Assembly: GCA_902605215.1 (NCBI GenBank)
Contig: CACLBX010000001.1
Span: forward strand, 1 to 35,503
Origin: an uncultured Pelagibacteraceae bacterium
GTDB lineage: Bacteria; Pseudomonadota; Alphaproteobacteria; Pelagibacterales; AG-422-B15
Direction: 5' to 3'
Length of the DNA: 35,503 nt
A program made the position numbers and the translations under genes. Under the pieces are notes generated by a model. The model saw only the letters and a list, made by a program, of their open reading frames with translations. It did no database searches and was not told the DNA's origin. Each line of letters opens with the position of its first letter. Position 1 is the first letter of the stretch. Positions 8,392-19,063 of the stretch are shown here, one piece after another.

Positions 8392-9208
8392 TAAAACGGC
8401 AGTTATAGGATTCCCAGTCGATCACAGCCTTTCACCAATTATTCACAACCACTGGATTAAAGAACTGGCGCTGGGCATAAAGCCATATGAAAAACTTAAT
8501 GTAGATCCAAACATGTTTGAAGAGCAGATGAATAACTTAAAGGCCGAAGGCTTTGGAGGAATTAATGTTACAGTCCCACTCAAAGAGCTTGCGTTCAATA
8601 TTAGCGATGAAACATCTAACGTTTCAAAAAAACTCAGGTCAGCCAATACTCTTACTCTAAGATCTGACAAAATAAATGCTGACAATACTGACGCCGTTGG
8701 TTTCATTAATTCTTTAGATAAGAAAACAATAGAAGAAAATATTACTAACAAAAAGACACTTGTTCTTGGCGCCGGGGGCTCCGCCAGGTCCGTCGTTCAT
8801 GCGTTAAACGAATTGGGAAGCCAGGTGAGATTGTTTAACAGAACACCTGAAAAAGCAGCGATTTTGCTTAATGATTTATCAATAAACTCAAGTCCCGTAA
8901 GTACAGAAGAGCTGGATGATTACGTTAACTCCTCATCGTTCATTGTTAACGCAACTAGCCTTGGGCAAAAGGAAGGGGAGCATAATAATATTTTGAGTTT
9001 TGAAAATATAGGAATGGAAACATTTATTTATGATTTAATTTATAATCCTAAGCGATCCAGTTTTTTAGAACAAGCGGAAGCAAAAGGTTTAAAAGTTCAA
9101 AATGGATTACGCATGTTAATTGAACAAGCAGCTTGCTCTTTTCAGATATGGCATGAAATTAAAGTGGGTGTTAGTGGCGAATTAATGTCACTATTGGAGA
9201 ACGTGTAA
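8381..9208 (+). CDS. aroE: Shikimate dehydrogenase
   Basis: AVIGFPVDHSLSPIIHN, GINVTVPLKE, NTDAVGF, VLGAGGSARSV, NATSLGQ. Confidence 0.97.
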   Translation: MAIDKTAVIGFPVDHSLSPIIHNHWIKELALGIKPYEKLNVDPNMFEEQMNNLKAEGFGGINVTVPLKELAFNISDETSNVSKKLRSANTLTLRSDKINADNTDAVGFINSLDKKTIEENITNKKTLVLGAGGSARSVVHALNELGSQVRLFNRTPEKAAILLNDLSINSSPVSTEELDDYVNSSSFIVNATSLGQKEGEHNNILSFENIGMETFIYDLIYNPKRSSFLEQAEAKGLKVQNGLRMLIEQAACSFQIWHEIKVGVSGELMSLLENV

Positions 9209-9831
9209 TGTTGTTGATAGGTGTAACAGGATCCATTGGCATGGGAAAATCTACAGTCGCTAAGATGTTTACCGAGTATGGTTTTGGCCTCTACAATGCA
9301 GATGATACCGTTCACTATATTTATGAAAACGATGAAGAAGTAATTAATAAAATTGAAGAGTCTTTTCCTGGAACTAAATCAGAGGGAAAAGTAAATCGAA
9401 TTGCGCTTAGAGACATACTTAATAAAGAACCTGAGAAGTTTAGAGATCTTGAAAAAATTGTACATCCAGCTACCAGACGGTATCAAATCGTATACATTGA
9501 GAAATTAATAAGCGAAGATAGCCCAGGATGTATTCTGGATATTCCTTTATTATTTGAAACAGGTGGAGAAAAGTATATCGATGTTTCGGTTGTGGTGACA
9601 GCATCCGAAGGTAAGCAAAAAGAAAGAGTGGTCGCAGAAAGAAAGGTGCCTTTAGAAATTTTTAACTCGATAAAGAATCAACAAATGCCAGACCGAGAAA
9701 AATTAAAGAAAGCAGACTACATAATCTCAACAGATCAAACTTTAGATGAGACAAAACTCGAAGTAAAAGATGTTGTATCTAAAATAAAATTGATTAATCC
9801 TAAGGCATGGAAAGCCTTCTATAAGAAATGA
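9208..9831 (+). CDS. coaE: Dephospho-CoA kinase
   Basis: IGVTGSIGMGKSTVAKMF (P-loop), LDIPLLFETGGEKYIDVSVVVTA. Confidence 0.96.
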   Translation: MLLIGVTGSIGMGKSTVAKMFTEYGFGLYNADDTVHYIYENDEEVINKIEESFPGTKSEGKVNRIALRDILNKEPEKFRDLEKIVHPATRRYQIVYIEKLISEDSPGCILDIPLLFETGGEKYIDVSVVVTASEGKQKERVVAERKVPLEIFNSIKNQQMPDREKLKKADYIISTDQTLDETKLEVKDVVSKIKLINPKAWKAFYKK

Positions 9832-10526
9832 GAGAAATCGTTCTAGATACAGAAACTACAGGCCTGAGACCTTCTGAGGGTCATAGAGTGATTGAAATTG
9901 CAGCCATTGAATTAGTTGATTTTTTGCCGACAGGTAGGGTTTATCAACAATATATCAACCCAATGAGGGACGTTCCAGAAGCCTCTTTTAAAGTTCATGG
10001 ACTGAGTTATGAGTTTTTAAAAGATAAGCCGTTGTTTGAAAAAATTGCTGACGATTTTCTCGACTTTGTTGGACAAGATACGATCATTGCGCACAATGTT
10101 GATTTTGACATCGGCTTTTTAAACCATGAACTTAGCGCATGCGGGAAAGAAAGTATCAAAAATAAAAAAGTGGATACCGTATCTATTGCAAGAGAAAAGT
10201 TTCCTGGTCAAAGCGTGTCGCTAGATGCTTTATGTAAGAGATTTTCCATTGACAATAAAGAGAGAGAAATACACTCAGCTACAATTGACACGGAACTTCT
10301 TGCAAGAGTTTACATAGAACTCATGGATGCCCGTGAGCTAAGTCTTGATCTAAACGTTAATAATCAAAAAGCTAGTACTGAGTCAAATTTTGATATTCAA
10401 AAGATTCAAAATAGAGAACTCGCAACAAGACTAACAGACGACGATAAAGAGTTGCACAAAGTTTTTGTTGAGACACTTGGTGAAAACGCTATCTGGAAAA
10501 AGAAAGAGCAATATAATAATGAATGA
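9828..10526 (+). CDS. dnaQ: DNA polymerase III epsilon subunit
   Basis: REIVLDTETTGLRPSEGHRVIEIAAIE (ExoI), HNVDFDIGFLNHEL (ExoII), HSATIDTELLARVYIEL (ExoIII). Confidence 0.95.
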   Translation: MREIVLDTETTGLRPSEGHRVIEIAAIELVDFLPTGRVYQQYINPMRDVPEASFKVHGLSYEFLKDKPLFEKIADDFLDFVGQDTIIAHNVDFDIGFLNHELSACGKESIKNKKVDTVSIAREKFPGQSVSLDALCKRFSIDNKEREIHSATIDTELLARVYIELMDARELSLDLNVNNQKASTESNFDIQKIQNRELATRLTDDDKELHKVFVETLGENAIWKKKEQYNNE

Positions 10527-11343
10527 TTATCAAAACTATAAAATTAATCACACATTATTAAATACGAATGAAAGCAAGCAACCATTAATACCAGCAGCAA
10601 CTGTTTTACTGGTTAGAGATCATAATTCTAAAATAGAAGTCTTTATGATTAAGCGTGCTATGAAAACAAACTTTGGGGGAGCGTGGGTATTTCCTGGAGG
10701 AAAAGTAGATAGCAGTGATGATATTAAAAATATAAGCAAGTACAGCCCATTATTAAATGACGAAGAGGCCTCTAAAAGACTTGATATTAAATCTGGCGGA
10801 TTAATCTACTGGATTGCTTGCATAAGAGAATGTTTTGAAGAGAGCGGAATACTTCTTGCCGACAACGAACAAAGAAAAATAAGTCTAGGCAGTCTCACCG
10901 TAACTGAATTAGATAATATCAATCAATACAAAAAGAAATTGCTCGATGGAAAAGATGTCTTCCTAGAATTAATTGAAAAATTTGATTTAACATTATCTAC
11001 CAATGAAATAGCTTATATTTCCCATTGGGTTACGCCAAAGATTGAAAAAAGAAGATACAGTACAAGATTTTTTATTGCTCGCTGTCCCAACCAACTTGCT
11101 AGTCATGATGGTGTAGAGGGGGTTGAAAGTCGTTGGCTGGAGCCCAAAGTTGCACTTGATTTATACAAGGCTGGAGAGTTTCCAATGATTATGCCAACAA
11201 TAAAAAATCTTGAATTGATTAAAGACTTTCAAAATACGCAAACACTACTACTTTCAATGAACGATAAATCGATTACTGACATCCCAAAAGTCGAACCTGT
11301 GTTTGATGTTGTGGATGGTAAACCTAAACTTATAAGTTATTAA
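10519..11343 (+). CDS. NUDIX hydrolase
   Basis: GGAWVFPGGKVDSS...RECFEESGIL, Nudix box with insertion. ATG at 10519 preferred over the track's TTG at 10465. Confidence 0.85.
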   Translation: MNDYQNYKINHTLLNTNESKQPLIPAATVLLVRDHNSKIEVFMIKRAMKTNFGGAWVFPGGKVDSSDDIKNISKYSPLLNDEEASKRLDIKSGGLIYWIACIRECFEESGILLADNEQRKISLGSLTVTELDNINQYKKKLLDGKDVFLELIEKFDLTLSTNEIAYISHWVTPKIEKRRYSTRFFIARCPNQLASHDGVEGVESRWLEPKVALDLYKAGEFPMIMPTIKNLELIKDFQNTQTLLLSMNDKSITDIPKVEPVFDVVDGKPKLISY

Positions 11344-11762
11344 TTTGTCTTTTTTCTTTTTTCATAAAGATCAGCAAAATTAACAGGGTCAAGCATTAGA
11401 GGAGGCAAAGATCCATCTGCATGCATATCGTATACAATGCGTCTTGCGAAAGGAAACAGTTGTCTTGGACATTCAACCAACAAATAAGCTTCCTTTATGT
11501 CTTCTGTAAGATTAGTAATTTCAAATAAACCAACGTATTTTAAATCAATAATATAAACATTTTTATCTTCACGCTTAGCGCTTATATTAATGTTTAACTC
11601 AACTTCATAAATATCAGTATCTTTTCTATTAGTAGCTTTTACATCTACATTTGCATTGATGGCAGGTCTTTCACTCCCTTGCTGAAATGCACCAGGTCCC
11701 ATAGGGTTCTCAAATGATAAGTCTTTCACAAATTGTGTTATTATTTTTGCAGATACATCCAT
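11340..11762 (-). CDS. secB: Protein-export chaperone SecB
   Basis: FVKDLSFENP, LLVECPRQLFPFARRIVYD, PPLMLDPVNFADLY. Confidence 0.96.
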   Translation of the reverse strand: MDVSAKIITQFVKDLSFENPMGPGAFQQGSERPAINANVDVKATNRKDTDIYEVELNINISAKREDKNVYIIDLKYVGLFEITNLTEDIKEAYLLVECPRQLFPFARRIVYDMHADGSLPPLMLDPVNFADLYEKRKKTN

Positions 11763-12205
11763 TATTTTATTTTATCCTCATCATCATTAATTTCTTCAAA
11801 GTCTCCTTCAATTGACACATCATTTGGATTTTGATTTTTCATACCATATCTAGAAAGAACAGAGTTTGCCACTATCTTTATGAAAATAACTCTGGTAAGT
11901 GGAATGAGTCCAAGGAACCCTAATGTGTCTGTGAAAAAGCCTGGAGTGATTAGCAAAATTCCAGATATCAATATCACCAATCCTTCAAACATAGTTTGAA
12001 TTGGCGCTTCTTGATTTTGGAGTTGGTTATATAACTTATAATAGGTACTGATGCCTTGTTGTCTTACAAAATAAACTCCGATCAATGCTGTTGTAAAAAT
12101 TAGTAAGATTGTATTAAATGAGCCAACAAAACTGCCGATTTCAATGAAAAGACTAATCTCAATGACAGGAATTAAGACAAATATAATGAGTAATAATATG
12201 AACAA
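11762..12205 (-). CDS. fxsA: FxsA-family membrane protein
   Basis: PVIEISLFIEIGSFVGSFNTILLIFTTALIGVYFVRQQG, GILLITPGFFTDTLGFLGLIP. Confidence 0.9.
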   Translation of the reverse strand: MFILLLIIFVLIPVIEISLFIEIGSFVGSFNTILLIFTTALIGVYFVRQQGISTYYKLYNQLQNQEAPIQTMFEGLVILISGILLITPGFFTDTLGFLGLIPLTRVIFIKIVANSVLSRYGMKNQNPNDVSIEGDFEEINDDEDKIK

Positions 12206-12270
12206 AATAGCTATAAATGTTGAAACTTTAGTTTAAATACCTAAATAAGGATCTTATAATATTAGTACAT

Positions 12271-12885
12271 ATGAGTGAAGCATTTCAATACCTAGATATA
12301 TTAATACTAGCCATTATAGCTGGCATAGTTTTATTACGTTTAAGAAGTGTCCTTGGAAGACGAACAGGTCATGAGAAAACTGATAAATCTTCCTTCAATT
12401 ACGAAACTCCTCAACAAGCTCAAACTGAGAAGGTTATAGAAATCAAGCCTAAGGGTGATGTACCAAGCAGAAAAGATGGCTGGTTTGACAAGGATGATTT
12501 TCTTAAAGGTGCATCAAATGCTTATGAGACTATTGTTACTAATTTTGAAAACGGAAACAAGGAAGCCTTAAAGCCTCTTTTATCAAGTGATGTCATGGAT
12601 AGCTTTTCTTCTGTCATCGATGATCGTAATAACAAAAATGAATCAGTAGAATTTAATTTTATTGGAATTGAAAAGTCCGAAATTGTTCATAAAGATTTAA
12701 AGAAGAATCCTATGGAAGTTAGTGTGAGATTCATCTCTGAAATGATTACGTGTATAAAGAACAGTAAAGATGAAGTTATTTCAGGAAGTTTGAATCAAGT
12801 TCAAAAAATCACTGATGTTTGGACTTTTGAAAAAAATCAAAAATCAAAAGGTTCTAATTGGCTACTAGCAGCAACTACTGACTAA
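12271..12885 (+). CDS. Tim44-like domain protein
   Basis: One N-terminal TM (ILILAIIAGIVLLRLRSVLGRRTGHEK) and Tim44-like C-terminal domain; position beside fxsA/secB is typical. Confidence 0.85.
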   Translation: MSEAFQYLDILILAIIAGIVLLRLRSVLGRRTGHEKTDKSSFNYETPQQAQTEKVIEIKPKGDVPSRKDGWFDKDDFLKGASNAYETIVTNFENGNKEALKPLLSSDVMDSFSSVIDDRNNKNESVEFNFIGIEKSEIVHKDLKKNPMEVSVRFISEMITCIKNSKDEVISGSLNQVQKITDVWTFEKNQKSKGSNWLLAATTD

Positions 12886-13310
12886 TCTAATAAATATTTA
12901 CTAAACTTATTTTTTAAATCTTCTGGAATAGATGTTGGCTTCATTTCATCTTGATTGGTGTTTACCCATATAATTTCGGCTTCATTAATCAATTCATCAG
13001 ATCCATCTCTATATATTTCTTGCGTAAACGTGATACTTGAATTTCCAATTTTCTTAATTGCAGTAAAAATATTAACTTCATCATTTAATCTTGCTGGATT
13101 TTTAAAATTTAATTGAGCCGCGACTGTATGAAATTCATTATTAGTTTCCTTAATATATTCTTCTTGATCAAATAAACTATCAAGCATCTCACTTAAGGAA
13201 ATGTCATAATAAGTTAGGTAGTGAGAGTTATAAACAATATTCTGTCTATCAACTTCTGAATATCGTACTTTCAATTTACTGATATATTTTGTTTTCTCTT
13301 TTAAAGACAT
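12882..13310 (-). CDS. YbgC/4HBT-type acyl-CoA thioesterase
   Basis: KVRYSEVDRQNIVYNSHYLTYYD hotdog-fold active-site motif. Confidence 0.88.
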   Translation of the reverse strand: MSLKEKTKYISKLKVRYSEVDRQNIVYNSHYLTYYDISLSEMLDSLFDQEEYIKETNNEFHTVAAQLNFKNPARLNDEVNIFTAIKKIGNSSITFTQEIYRDGSDELINEAEIIWVNTNQDEMKPTSIPEDLKNKFSKYLLD

Positions 13311-13313
13311 TGC

Positions 13314-14618
13314 TTAAAGAATGAATTTAGATAAATCTGTGTCTTTAGATAGTTCGCTAACATTACTTTTCACATACTCTGCATCTATTGTGATATTTTC
13401 TCCACCTTTGTCAGCTGCAGAAAAACTAATATCTTCTAAAACTCTTTCAAGAATTGTATGAAGTCTTCGTGCCCCAATATTTTCAATTGTTGAATTTATA
13501 TCAACAGCAAGAGTTGCAATGGCGTCAATTCCATCCTTACTGAAGTTGATTTTGACATTCTCAGTTCCCAATAAAGCTTCATATTGTTTAATCAAACTAT
13601 ACTTCGGTTCAGTGAGTATACGTTTAAAGTCCTCTTGCGTTAATGCTTTTAAGCTTACTCTTATCGGTAGCCTTCCTTGCAGTTCGGGCAGTAAATCGGA
13701 TGGTTTTGATAGTTGAAAAGCGCCTGAAGCGATAAACAGTATATGATCTGTTTTTATCGTGCCATGCTTTGTATTCACGGTTGTGCCTTCAATTAGTGGA
13801 AGAAGATCTCTCTGAACACCCTCTCGAGATACATCACCACCTACTCTCTCACTGCGTGCGCAGACTTTATCTATTTCATCAATGAAAACGATACCATTAT
13901 CTTCGACTGCTTTTTTTGCCTCATTTACGATTTGGTCTGTATCAATAAGTTTATCAGACTCCTCATTTACAAGTGTTTCGTATGAGTCTTCTACAGTCAT
14001 TTTCTTCTTTTTTGTCTTTGGACCCATTGCTTTACCTAGCATATCATTGAGATTAATCATACCAACACCAGCTCCTTGTCCTCCTTGCAAATCAATTGTA
14101 GGAAATGATCCAGTATCTTGAACTGATACTTCGATTTCTTTTTCTTCAAGCTCTCCGTTCCTTAATTTTTTTCTAAAACTTTCACGCGTAGTAGGTCCAG
14201 CGCCAGGACCAACTAATGAGTCCAACACTCGTTCCTCAGCTGCTAATTGTGCATTAGCTTTAACTTCTTTTCTTTTAATCTCACGCACCATAGTGATGGC
14301 AATTTCAATTAAATCACGAACAATAGACTCAACATCTCTTCCAACGTAACCAACTTCGGTAAACTTTGTTGCTTCAACTTTCATAAAAGGGGCTTGAGCT
14401 AGTTTTGAAAGTCTTCTAGAGATTTCTGTTTTACCAATACCAGTCGGTCCAATCATTAAAATATTTTTTGGAAGAACTTCTTCTCTCATATCTTCGGGAA
14501 GTTGTTGTCTTCTCCACCGGTTTCTTAGTGCAATAGCAACTGACTTCTTGGCATCATCCTGACCAATAATATATCTATCCAGTTCAGAGACTATTTCTCG
14601 AGGTGAAAATGCTTGCAT
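13314..14618 (-). CDS. hslU: ATP-dependent protease ATPase subunit HslU
   Basis: [78 protein letters not shown]. Confidence 0.98.
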   Translation of the reverse strand: MQAFSPREIVSELDRYIIGQDDAKKSVAIALRNRWRRQQLPEDMREEVLPKNILMIGPTGIGKTEISRRLSKLAQAPFMKVEATKFTEVGYVGRDVESIVRDLIEIAITMVREIKRKEVKANAQLAAEERVLDSLVGPGAGPTTRESFRKKLRNGELEEKEIEVSVQDTGSFPTIDLQGGQGAGVGMINLNDMLGKAMGPKTKKKKMTVEDSYETLVNEESDKLIDTDQIVNEAKKAVEDNGIVFIDEIDKVCARSERVGGDVSREGVQRDLLPLIEGTTVNTKHGTIKTDHILFIASGAFQLSKPSDLLPELQGRLPIRVSLKALTQEDFKRILTEPKYSLIKQYEALLGTENVKINFSKDGIDAIATLAVDINSTIENIGARRLHTILERVLEDISFSAADKGGENITIDAEYVKSNVSELSKDTDLSKFIL

Positions 14619-14620
14619 GA

Positions 14621-15172
14621 TTAATATTCTATTTTTTCTAGAGTAATATTGTTATTAGTGAAAACACAAATTTCTCCTGCAATCTTAAGTGACTTCAAAG
14701 CAATTTCCTCAGCGGTTAAATCACTATCGATAAGTGCTTTTGCTGCAGACAATGCATAGTTACCGCCACTTCCGATGCCAATGACAGATCCCTCAGGGTC
14801 TAATACGTCACCCATTCCAGTAATTAGCAATGAGGTAGATGAGTCAGCAACAGTCAGTAGTGCTTCCAGCCTTCTAAGATATTTGTCAGTTCTCCAATCT
14901 TTAGCAAGCTCAACACACGCTCTTGTTAATTGTTTTGGGTGCTTTTCTAATTTTGCTTCTAGTCTTTCAAATAAGGTAAATGCGTCGGCGGTTGCTCCTG
15001 CGAAGCCAGCAATGACACTTCCGTCTCCAATTTTTCTCACTTTTTGGGCTGTACCTTTGATTACAGTATTGCCTAAACTTACCTGCCCATCTCCAGCAAC
15101 GACTACTTGATTGCCCTTTCGAACACTGATGATTGTAGTCCCGTGCCATGATGTACTTTGTTGATTTTCCAT
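14621..15172 (-). CDS. hslV: ATP-dependent protease peptidase subunit HslV
   Basis: [39 protein letters not shown] (catalytic Thr), [15 protein letters not shown]. Confidence 0.98.
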   Translation of the reverse strand: MENQQSTSWHGTTIISVRKGNQVVVAGDGQVSLGNTVIKGTAQKVRKIGDGSVIAGFAGATADAFTLFERLEAKLEKHPKQLTRACVELAKDWRTDKYLRRLEALLTVADSSTSLLITGMGDVLDPEGSVIGIGSGGNYALSAAKALIDSDLTAEEIALKSLKIAGEICVFTNNNITLEKIEY

Positions 15173-15180
15173 TATTCATG

Positions 15181-15210
15181 ATATGTGGCTATTTATTCGA
15201 TAACTTCAAG
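15181..15210 (-). promoter_or_regulatory. Possible RpoH-type promoter upstream of hslV
   Basis: Minus strand CTTGAAG (15210-15204) then CACATAT (15187-15181), CTTG-N19-CACATAT; partial match to CTTG-N17/18-CYTATNT with long spacer. Confidence 0.25.
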
Positions 15211-15286
15211 GTTATTTATTGCTCAAAAATTATATTTTTTATAGATAAATCAGTAATTTATTGATAAAAACCGAGTGGATTTTGAT

Positions 15287-15886
15287 ATGAGAACTGCAAA
15301 TTATAAAAGAGAGACAAAAGAAACTTCCATTAATGTTGAAATCAATATTGATGGCACAGGTTCGTATAATGTGAAAACTGGAATAGGTTTCCTTGACCAC
15401 ATGTTGGAACAATTTTCAAAGCATTCGTTAATCGATATGAACATTAAGGCTACAGGTGATACACATATTGATTACCACCACACAACAGAAGACACTGGTA
15501 TTGCAATAGGGGAATGCTTGTCAAAAGCGTTAGGTAATAGACAAGGCATTAATCGTTACGCTCACTCTTACATACCAATGGATGAAACACTTTCAAGAGT
15601 TGCTCTTGATCTTTCAAATCGTCCTTACTTAATATGGAATGTAAAATTTAGTGCTCCTAAAATTACTTCTTCACAAGGTGATTTTGATACAGAGCTTTTT
15701 AAAGAATGGTTTCAGGCATTTGCGCAGGCAAGTGGAACGACCCTACATGTTGAGAATATTTATGGAGAAAATAATCACCACATCATTGAGTCATGCTTTA
15801 AAGCCCTTGCACGAAGCTTAAGATTAGCAGTTCAAGTAAATGAACGTGAGGGCAACATAGTACCTTCTACAAAAGGTCAACTATAA
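15287..15886 (+). CDS. hisB: Imidazoleglycerol-phosphate dehydratase
   Basis: [59 protein letters not shown] at 15287; the track gives GTG at 15275. Confidence 0.97.
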   Translation: MRTANYKRETKETSINVEINIDGTGSYNVKTGIGFLDHMLEQFSKHSLIDMNIKATGDTHIDYHHTTEDTGIAIGECLSKALGNRQGINRYAHSYIPMDETLSRVALDLSNRPYLIWNVKFSAPKITSSQGDFDTELFKEWFQAFAQASGTTLHVENIYGENNHHIIESCFKALARSLRLAVQVNEREGNIVPSTKGQL

Positions 15887-15888
15887 TT

Positions 15889-16350
15889 ATGCTTAAAGAA
15901 GGTCAAAAACTTCCATCCTTTAAGCTTAATAACCAAAGGGGTGATGCAGTTAAATTGCCAGCTAAAGATATGACCCTTATTTATTTTTATCCAAAAGCCG
16001 ATACCCCAGGCTGCACAAAGGAATCTTGTGAATTCCAAAGTAATTTAAAAAAATTCAACAAGTTTGAGACCACAGTTTTTGGAATTTCAAAAGACTCTGT
16101 TCAACGTCAAAGTAAATTCGCTGAAAAATATAAATTAAAATTTAATCTTCTTTCTGATGAGAGTGAAAAAATTTGCGAAAAATTTGGAGTTTGGGTTAAT
16201 AAAAGTATGTATGGACGAACCTATAAGGGAATTGAAAGATCAACTTTTCTTGTGGGCAAAAATGGCAAGATCCTGAAAATTTGGCGAAAAGTAAAAGTTA
16301 ATAATCATGTCGAGGAAGTTTTAGATACCATTAAAGTATTCAGTAAATGA
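15889..16350 (+). CDS. bcp: Thioredoxin-dependent peroxiredoxin (BCP/PrxQ)
   Basis: LIYFYPKADTPGCTKESCEFQ with peroxidatic and resolving Cys five residues apart. Confidence 0.95.
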   Translation: MLKEGQKLPSFKLNNQRGDAVKLPAKDMTLIYFYPKADTPGCTKESCEFQSNLKKFNKFETTVFGISKDSVQRQSKFAEKYKLKFNLLSDESEKICEKFGVWVNKSMYGRTYKGIERSTFLVGKNGKILKIWRKVKVNNHVEEVLDTIKVFSK

Positions 16351-16982
16351 ATCTAGCTATAATAAATTTCGGTTCAGGAAATTTACATTCTGTTCATAAA
16401 GCTTTTGAAAGTGTAAGCTCAGATTTAAGCAATCCTTACAATATTATTGTGACCAATGATCCTAAAGAGATTCAGTCAGCCGATAAGATTGTGTTGCCTG
16501 GAGTAGGTGCTTTCGGTGATTGTAAAAATGCAATTTTAAACATAGAAGGTTTGCACGCATCACTTGAAGCTTCGGTTATAAAAAACAAAGTCCCTTTTAT
16601 GGGGATATGTGTGGGTATGCAGTTGCTGGCTGATCTATCATATGAGTTTGGTACACACTCAGGCTTTGGCTGGATACCAGGTGAAGTAAGAAGAATTACA
16701 TCTCCTAAAGAATATAAAATCCCTCACATGGGATGGAATGAGATTACGTTTTCAGACCACAAGTTATTTGATAATTGTGAGCAAGGGTCAGATTTTTATT
16801 TTGTTCACAGTTTTTATTTTCAGAATCAAAAAAATGAACATTCTATAGCTACGACTAAATACCCTGCTCAAATTACGGCGGCAGTTTGCAAGGAAAATAT
16901 ATGTGGTACACAATTCCATCCTGAAAAAAGCCATATAAATGGAAAAAAAATAATTCATAACTTTTTAGAGTGGAAGCCATAA
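16347..16982 (+). CDS. hisH: Imidazole glycerol phosphate synthase glutaminase subunit
   Basis: INFGSGNLHSV, LPGVGAFGDC, FMGICVGMQLL, GTQFHPEKS. Confidence 0.97.
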   Translation: MNLAIINFGSGNLHSVHKAFESVSSDLSNPYNIIVTNDPKEIQSADKIVLPGVGAFGDCKNAILNIEGLHASLEASVIKNKVPFMGICVGMQLLADLSYEFGTHSGFGWIPGEVRRITSPKEYKIPHMGWNEITFSDHKLFDNCEQGSDFYFVHSFYFQNQKNEHSIATTKYPAQITAAVCKENICGTQFHPEKSHINGKKIIHNFLEWKP

Positions 16983-17707
16983 TGATCTTATTTCCCGCTA
17001 TTGATTTGAAAGATGGTAAATGTGTGCGCCTTGTCCAGGGCGATTTTAATAAATCTACTACTTATAATAATTCACCTTTAGATCAGGCTAAGCTATTTGA
17101 AGATCTAGGGATAAGTTGGCTTCATTGTGTAGATTTAGATGGAGCTTTGGCGGGTCAATCAGAAAACGTAAAGTCAATTGAAGAGATTGCGTCAAAAACA
17201 AATTTGAAATTGCAATTTGGTGGAGGTATTCGAAATATAAAATCAGTTGAAACCTTAATCAACATTGGCATACAAAATGTAATACTTGGAACAGCAGCAT
17301 TTGAAGATTATGAATTATTTCAAACTGCTATTCAGAAATATCCAAACAAAATGTCTATTGCACTAGACATTAAAAATGAGCAAGTCGCTCTTCGTGGTTG
17401 GAGAGAAGTTAAGTCAATAAATCTCGAGAAATTTTTACTATCGATTGAAGGTTTAAAAATAAATTCAATTATATGCACAGACGTGATGAGAGATGGAATG
17501 AAAAAAGGAATTAACTTTGATATGCTGGAGAATGTCATGAAAATGACGAGCTTTTTGTGCGTTGCTTCAGGCGGCGTGTCGTCAATTGATGATATAAAAA
17601 ATATCAAAGGTAAAAACTACACTCAAATGAAAGGTGTCATTGTTGGTAAAGCAATTTATGACAAAAACATTGATATTAAAGACGCATTAAAAATATTAAG
17701 TAAATAA
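16982..17707 (+). CDS. hisA: Phosphoribosylformimino-5-aminoimidazole carboxamide ribotide isomerase
   Basis: [46 protein letters not shown] at 16982 overlaps hisH stop (TAATG). Confidence 0.97.
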   Translation: MILFPAIDLKDGKCVRLVQGDFNKSTTYNNSPLDQAKLFEDLGISWLHCVDLDGALAGQSENVKSIEEIASKTNLKLQFGGGIRNIKSVETLINIGIQNVILGTAAFEDYELFQTAIQKYPNKMSIALDIKNEQVALRGWREVKSINLEKFLLSIEGLKINSIICTDVMRDGMKKGINFDMLENVMKMTSFLCVASGGVSSIDDIKNIKGKNYTQMKGVIVGKAIYDKNIDIKDALKILSK

Positions 17708-18465
17708 TGTTAAAAAAAAGAATTATACCCTGTTTAGATGTTGATAATGGCAGAGTTGTTAAAGGGGTTAATTTTATCGATCTAATTGATGCAGGAGATC
17801 CAGTCGAACAAGCTATAATCTATAATGCTGAAGGAGCTGATGAGCTTTGTTTTTTAGATATTACTGCGTCAAGTGATAACAGAGACACATTGCTAGAGGT
17901 GGTGAAAAAAACAGCTGAGAATTGTTTCATTCCACTTACTGTAGGTGGAGGTGTCAGGAATTTGGATGATATTTCACGTTTACTTCATTTTGGTGCAGAT
18001 AAAGTTTCAATAAATACAGCAGCAGTTGATAACATTGATTTAGTAGCTGAGGCTGCAAACAAGTATGGTTCATCAACAATCGTGATAGCTGTAGACGCAA
18101 AAGAAACCGCTGAAAATCAATGGAAAGTATTCACTCATGGTGGTAGAAAAGAAACCAACATTGATGTTGTTACTTACTGCAATGAAGTCGCAAAACTAGG
18201 TGCAGGAGAAATATTGCTTACATCAATGGATAGAGATGGAACAAAAAGTGGGTTTGACAATAAACTATTAAAAGCTGTTACTTCAAAAGTTAATGTACCG
18301 GTTATTGCGTCAGGTGGGGTTGGCAACTTGAGTCATCTTCTCGATGGCATTCTTGAAGGGGAGGCAAGTGCATTACTTGCTGCTTCTATTTTTCACTTTG
18401 GTGAATACAGCATAGGTGAAGTTAAAAGATATCTTGCTGATAATAATATTCCAGTTAGGATCTAA
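17707..18465 (+). CDS. hisF: Imidazole glycerol phosphate synthase cyclase subunit
   Basis: [51 protein letters not shown]. Confidence 0.98.
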   Translation: MLKKRIIPCLDVDNGRVVKGVNFIDLIDAGDPVEQAIIYNAEGADELCFLDITASSDNRDTLLEVVKKTAENCFIPLTVGGGVRNLDDISRLLHFGADKVSINTAAVDNIDLVAEAANKYGSSTIVIAVDAKETAENQWKVFTHGGRKETNIDVVTYCNEVAKLGAGEILLTSMDRDGTKSGFDNKLLKAVTSKVNVPVIASGGVGNLSHLLDGILEGEASALLAASIFHFGEYSIGEVKRYLADNNIPVRI

Positions 18466-18467
18466 TC

Positions 18468-18755
18468 ATGAAAGGTTATTGGATTGCAAAAGTAAATGTA
18501 CTTCATCCCGATAAACAAAAGATGTATGCTGAACTTGCTTCTAAGGCAGTGCAAAAATACGATGGTAAGTTCTTAGTGCGTGGAGGAAGTCAAGTTATTG
18601 CTGAGGGAAAAAAGTACGAACGAAATGTCGTCGTAGAATACTCCTCATTCGATAATGCAAAAAAAGCTTATAACAGCAAAGAGTATCAAGAGGCAAAAAA
18701 ATTGCTTGGTGAAGATAAGGATAGACTTTTTGCAATTGTTGAAGGTTATGAATAA
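18468..18755 (+). CDS. DUF1330 family protein
   Basis: KGYWIAKVNVLHPDKQKMYAELASKAVQKYDGKFLVRGG...VVVEYSSFDNAKKAYNSKEYQEAKKL, DUF1330 pattern. Confidence 0.85.
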   Translation: MKGYWIAKVNVLHPDKQKMYAELASKAVQKYDGKFLVRGGSQVIAEGKKYERNVVVEYSSFDNAKKAYNSKEYQEAKKLLGEDKDRLFAIVEGYE

Positions 18756-19063
18756 TGGTTAATAAAGTTGATGTTCTTGTTCGATTATTTGAGACTATTG
18801 AAAAACGTTCAAAAGAAGATCCCTCTAAATCATACACAGCCAAGCTCTTATCTGAAGGTAAAGCTAAATGCATTGAAAAATTAAAAGAAGAGTCTCTTGA
18901 AACAGTTGAAGCTGCAGAGCAAGATAACGCAGAACAAATAATATATGAATCTGCCGATCTCATATATCATTTGCTTGTACTCTGGAAAAAATTTGATATT
19001 TCAGCTGATCAAATATACACAGAGCTGGAAAGCAGGGAAGGTAAAACAGGGTTACGTAAATAA
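18755..19063 (+). CDS. hisE: Phosphoribosyl-ATP pyrophosphatase
   Basis: LFETIEKRSKEDPSKSYTAKLLSEG, KLKEESLETVEAA, ESADLIYHLLVLW. Confidence 0.93.
   Translation: MVNKVDVLVRLFETIEKRSKEDPSKSYTAKLLSEGKAKCIEKLKEESLETVEAAEQDNAEQIIYESADLIYHLLVLWKKFDISADQIYTELESREGKTGLRK

Noticed and set aside
8443-8751. 102-aa ORF antisense to aroE
   Set aside because: Inside aroE, no supporting motif.
12206-12270. Sigma-70 promoter for the tim44-like gene
   Set aside because: A TATAAT exists at 12255-12260, but the nearest TTGAAA is 29 nt away, outside normal spacing.
14775-15110. ORFs overlapping hslV (111 aa antisense; 14967..15179 alternative frame)
   Set aside because: hslV is unambiguous here; alternative frames show no family signal.
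18595-18963. 122-aa ORF antisense to DUF1330/hisE
   Set aside because: Overlaps two well-supported genes; low-complexity Ser/Cys-rich translation typical of spurious antisense frames.
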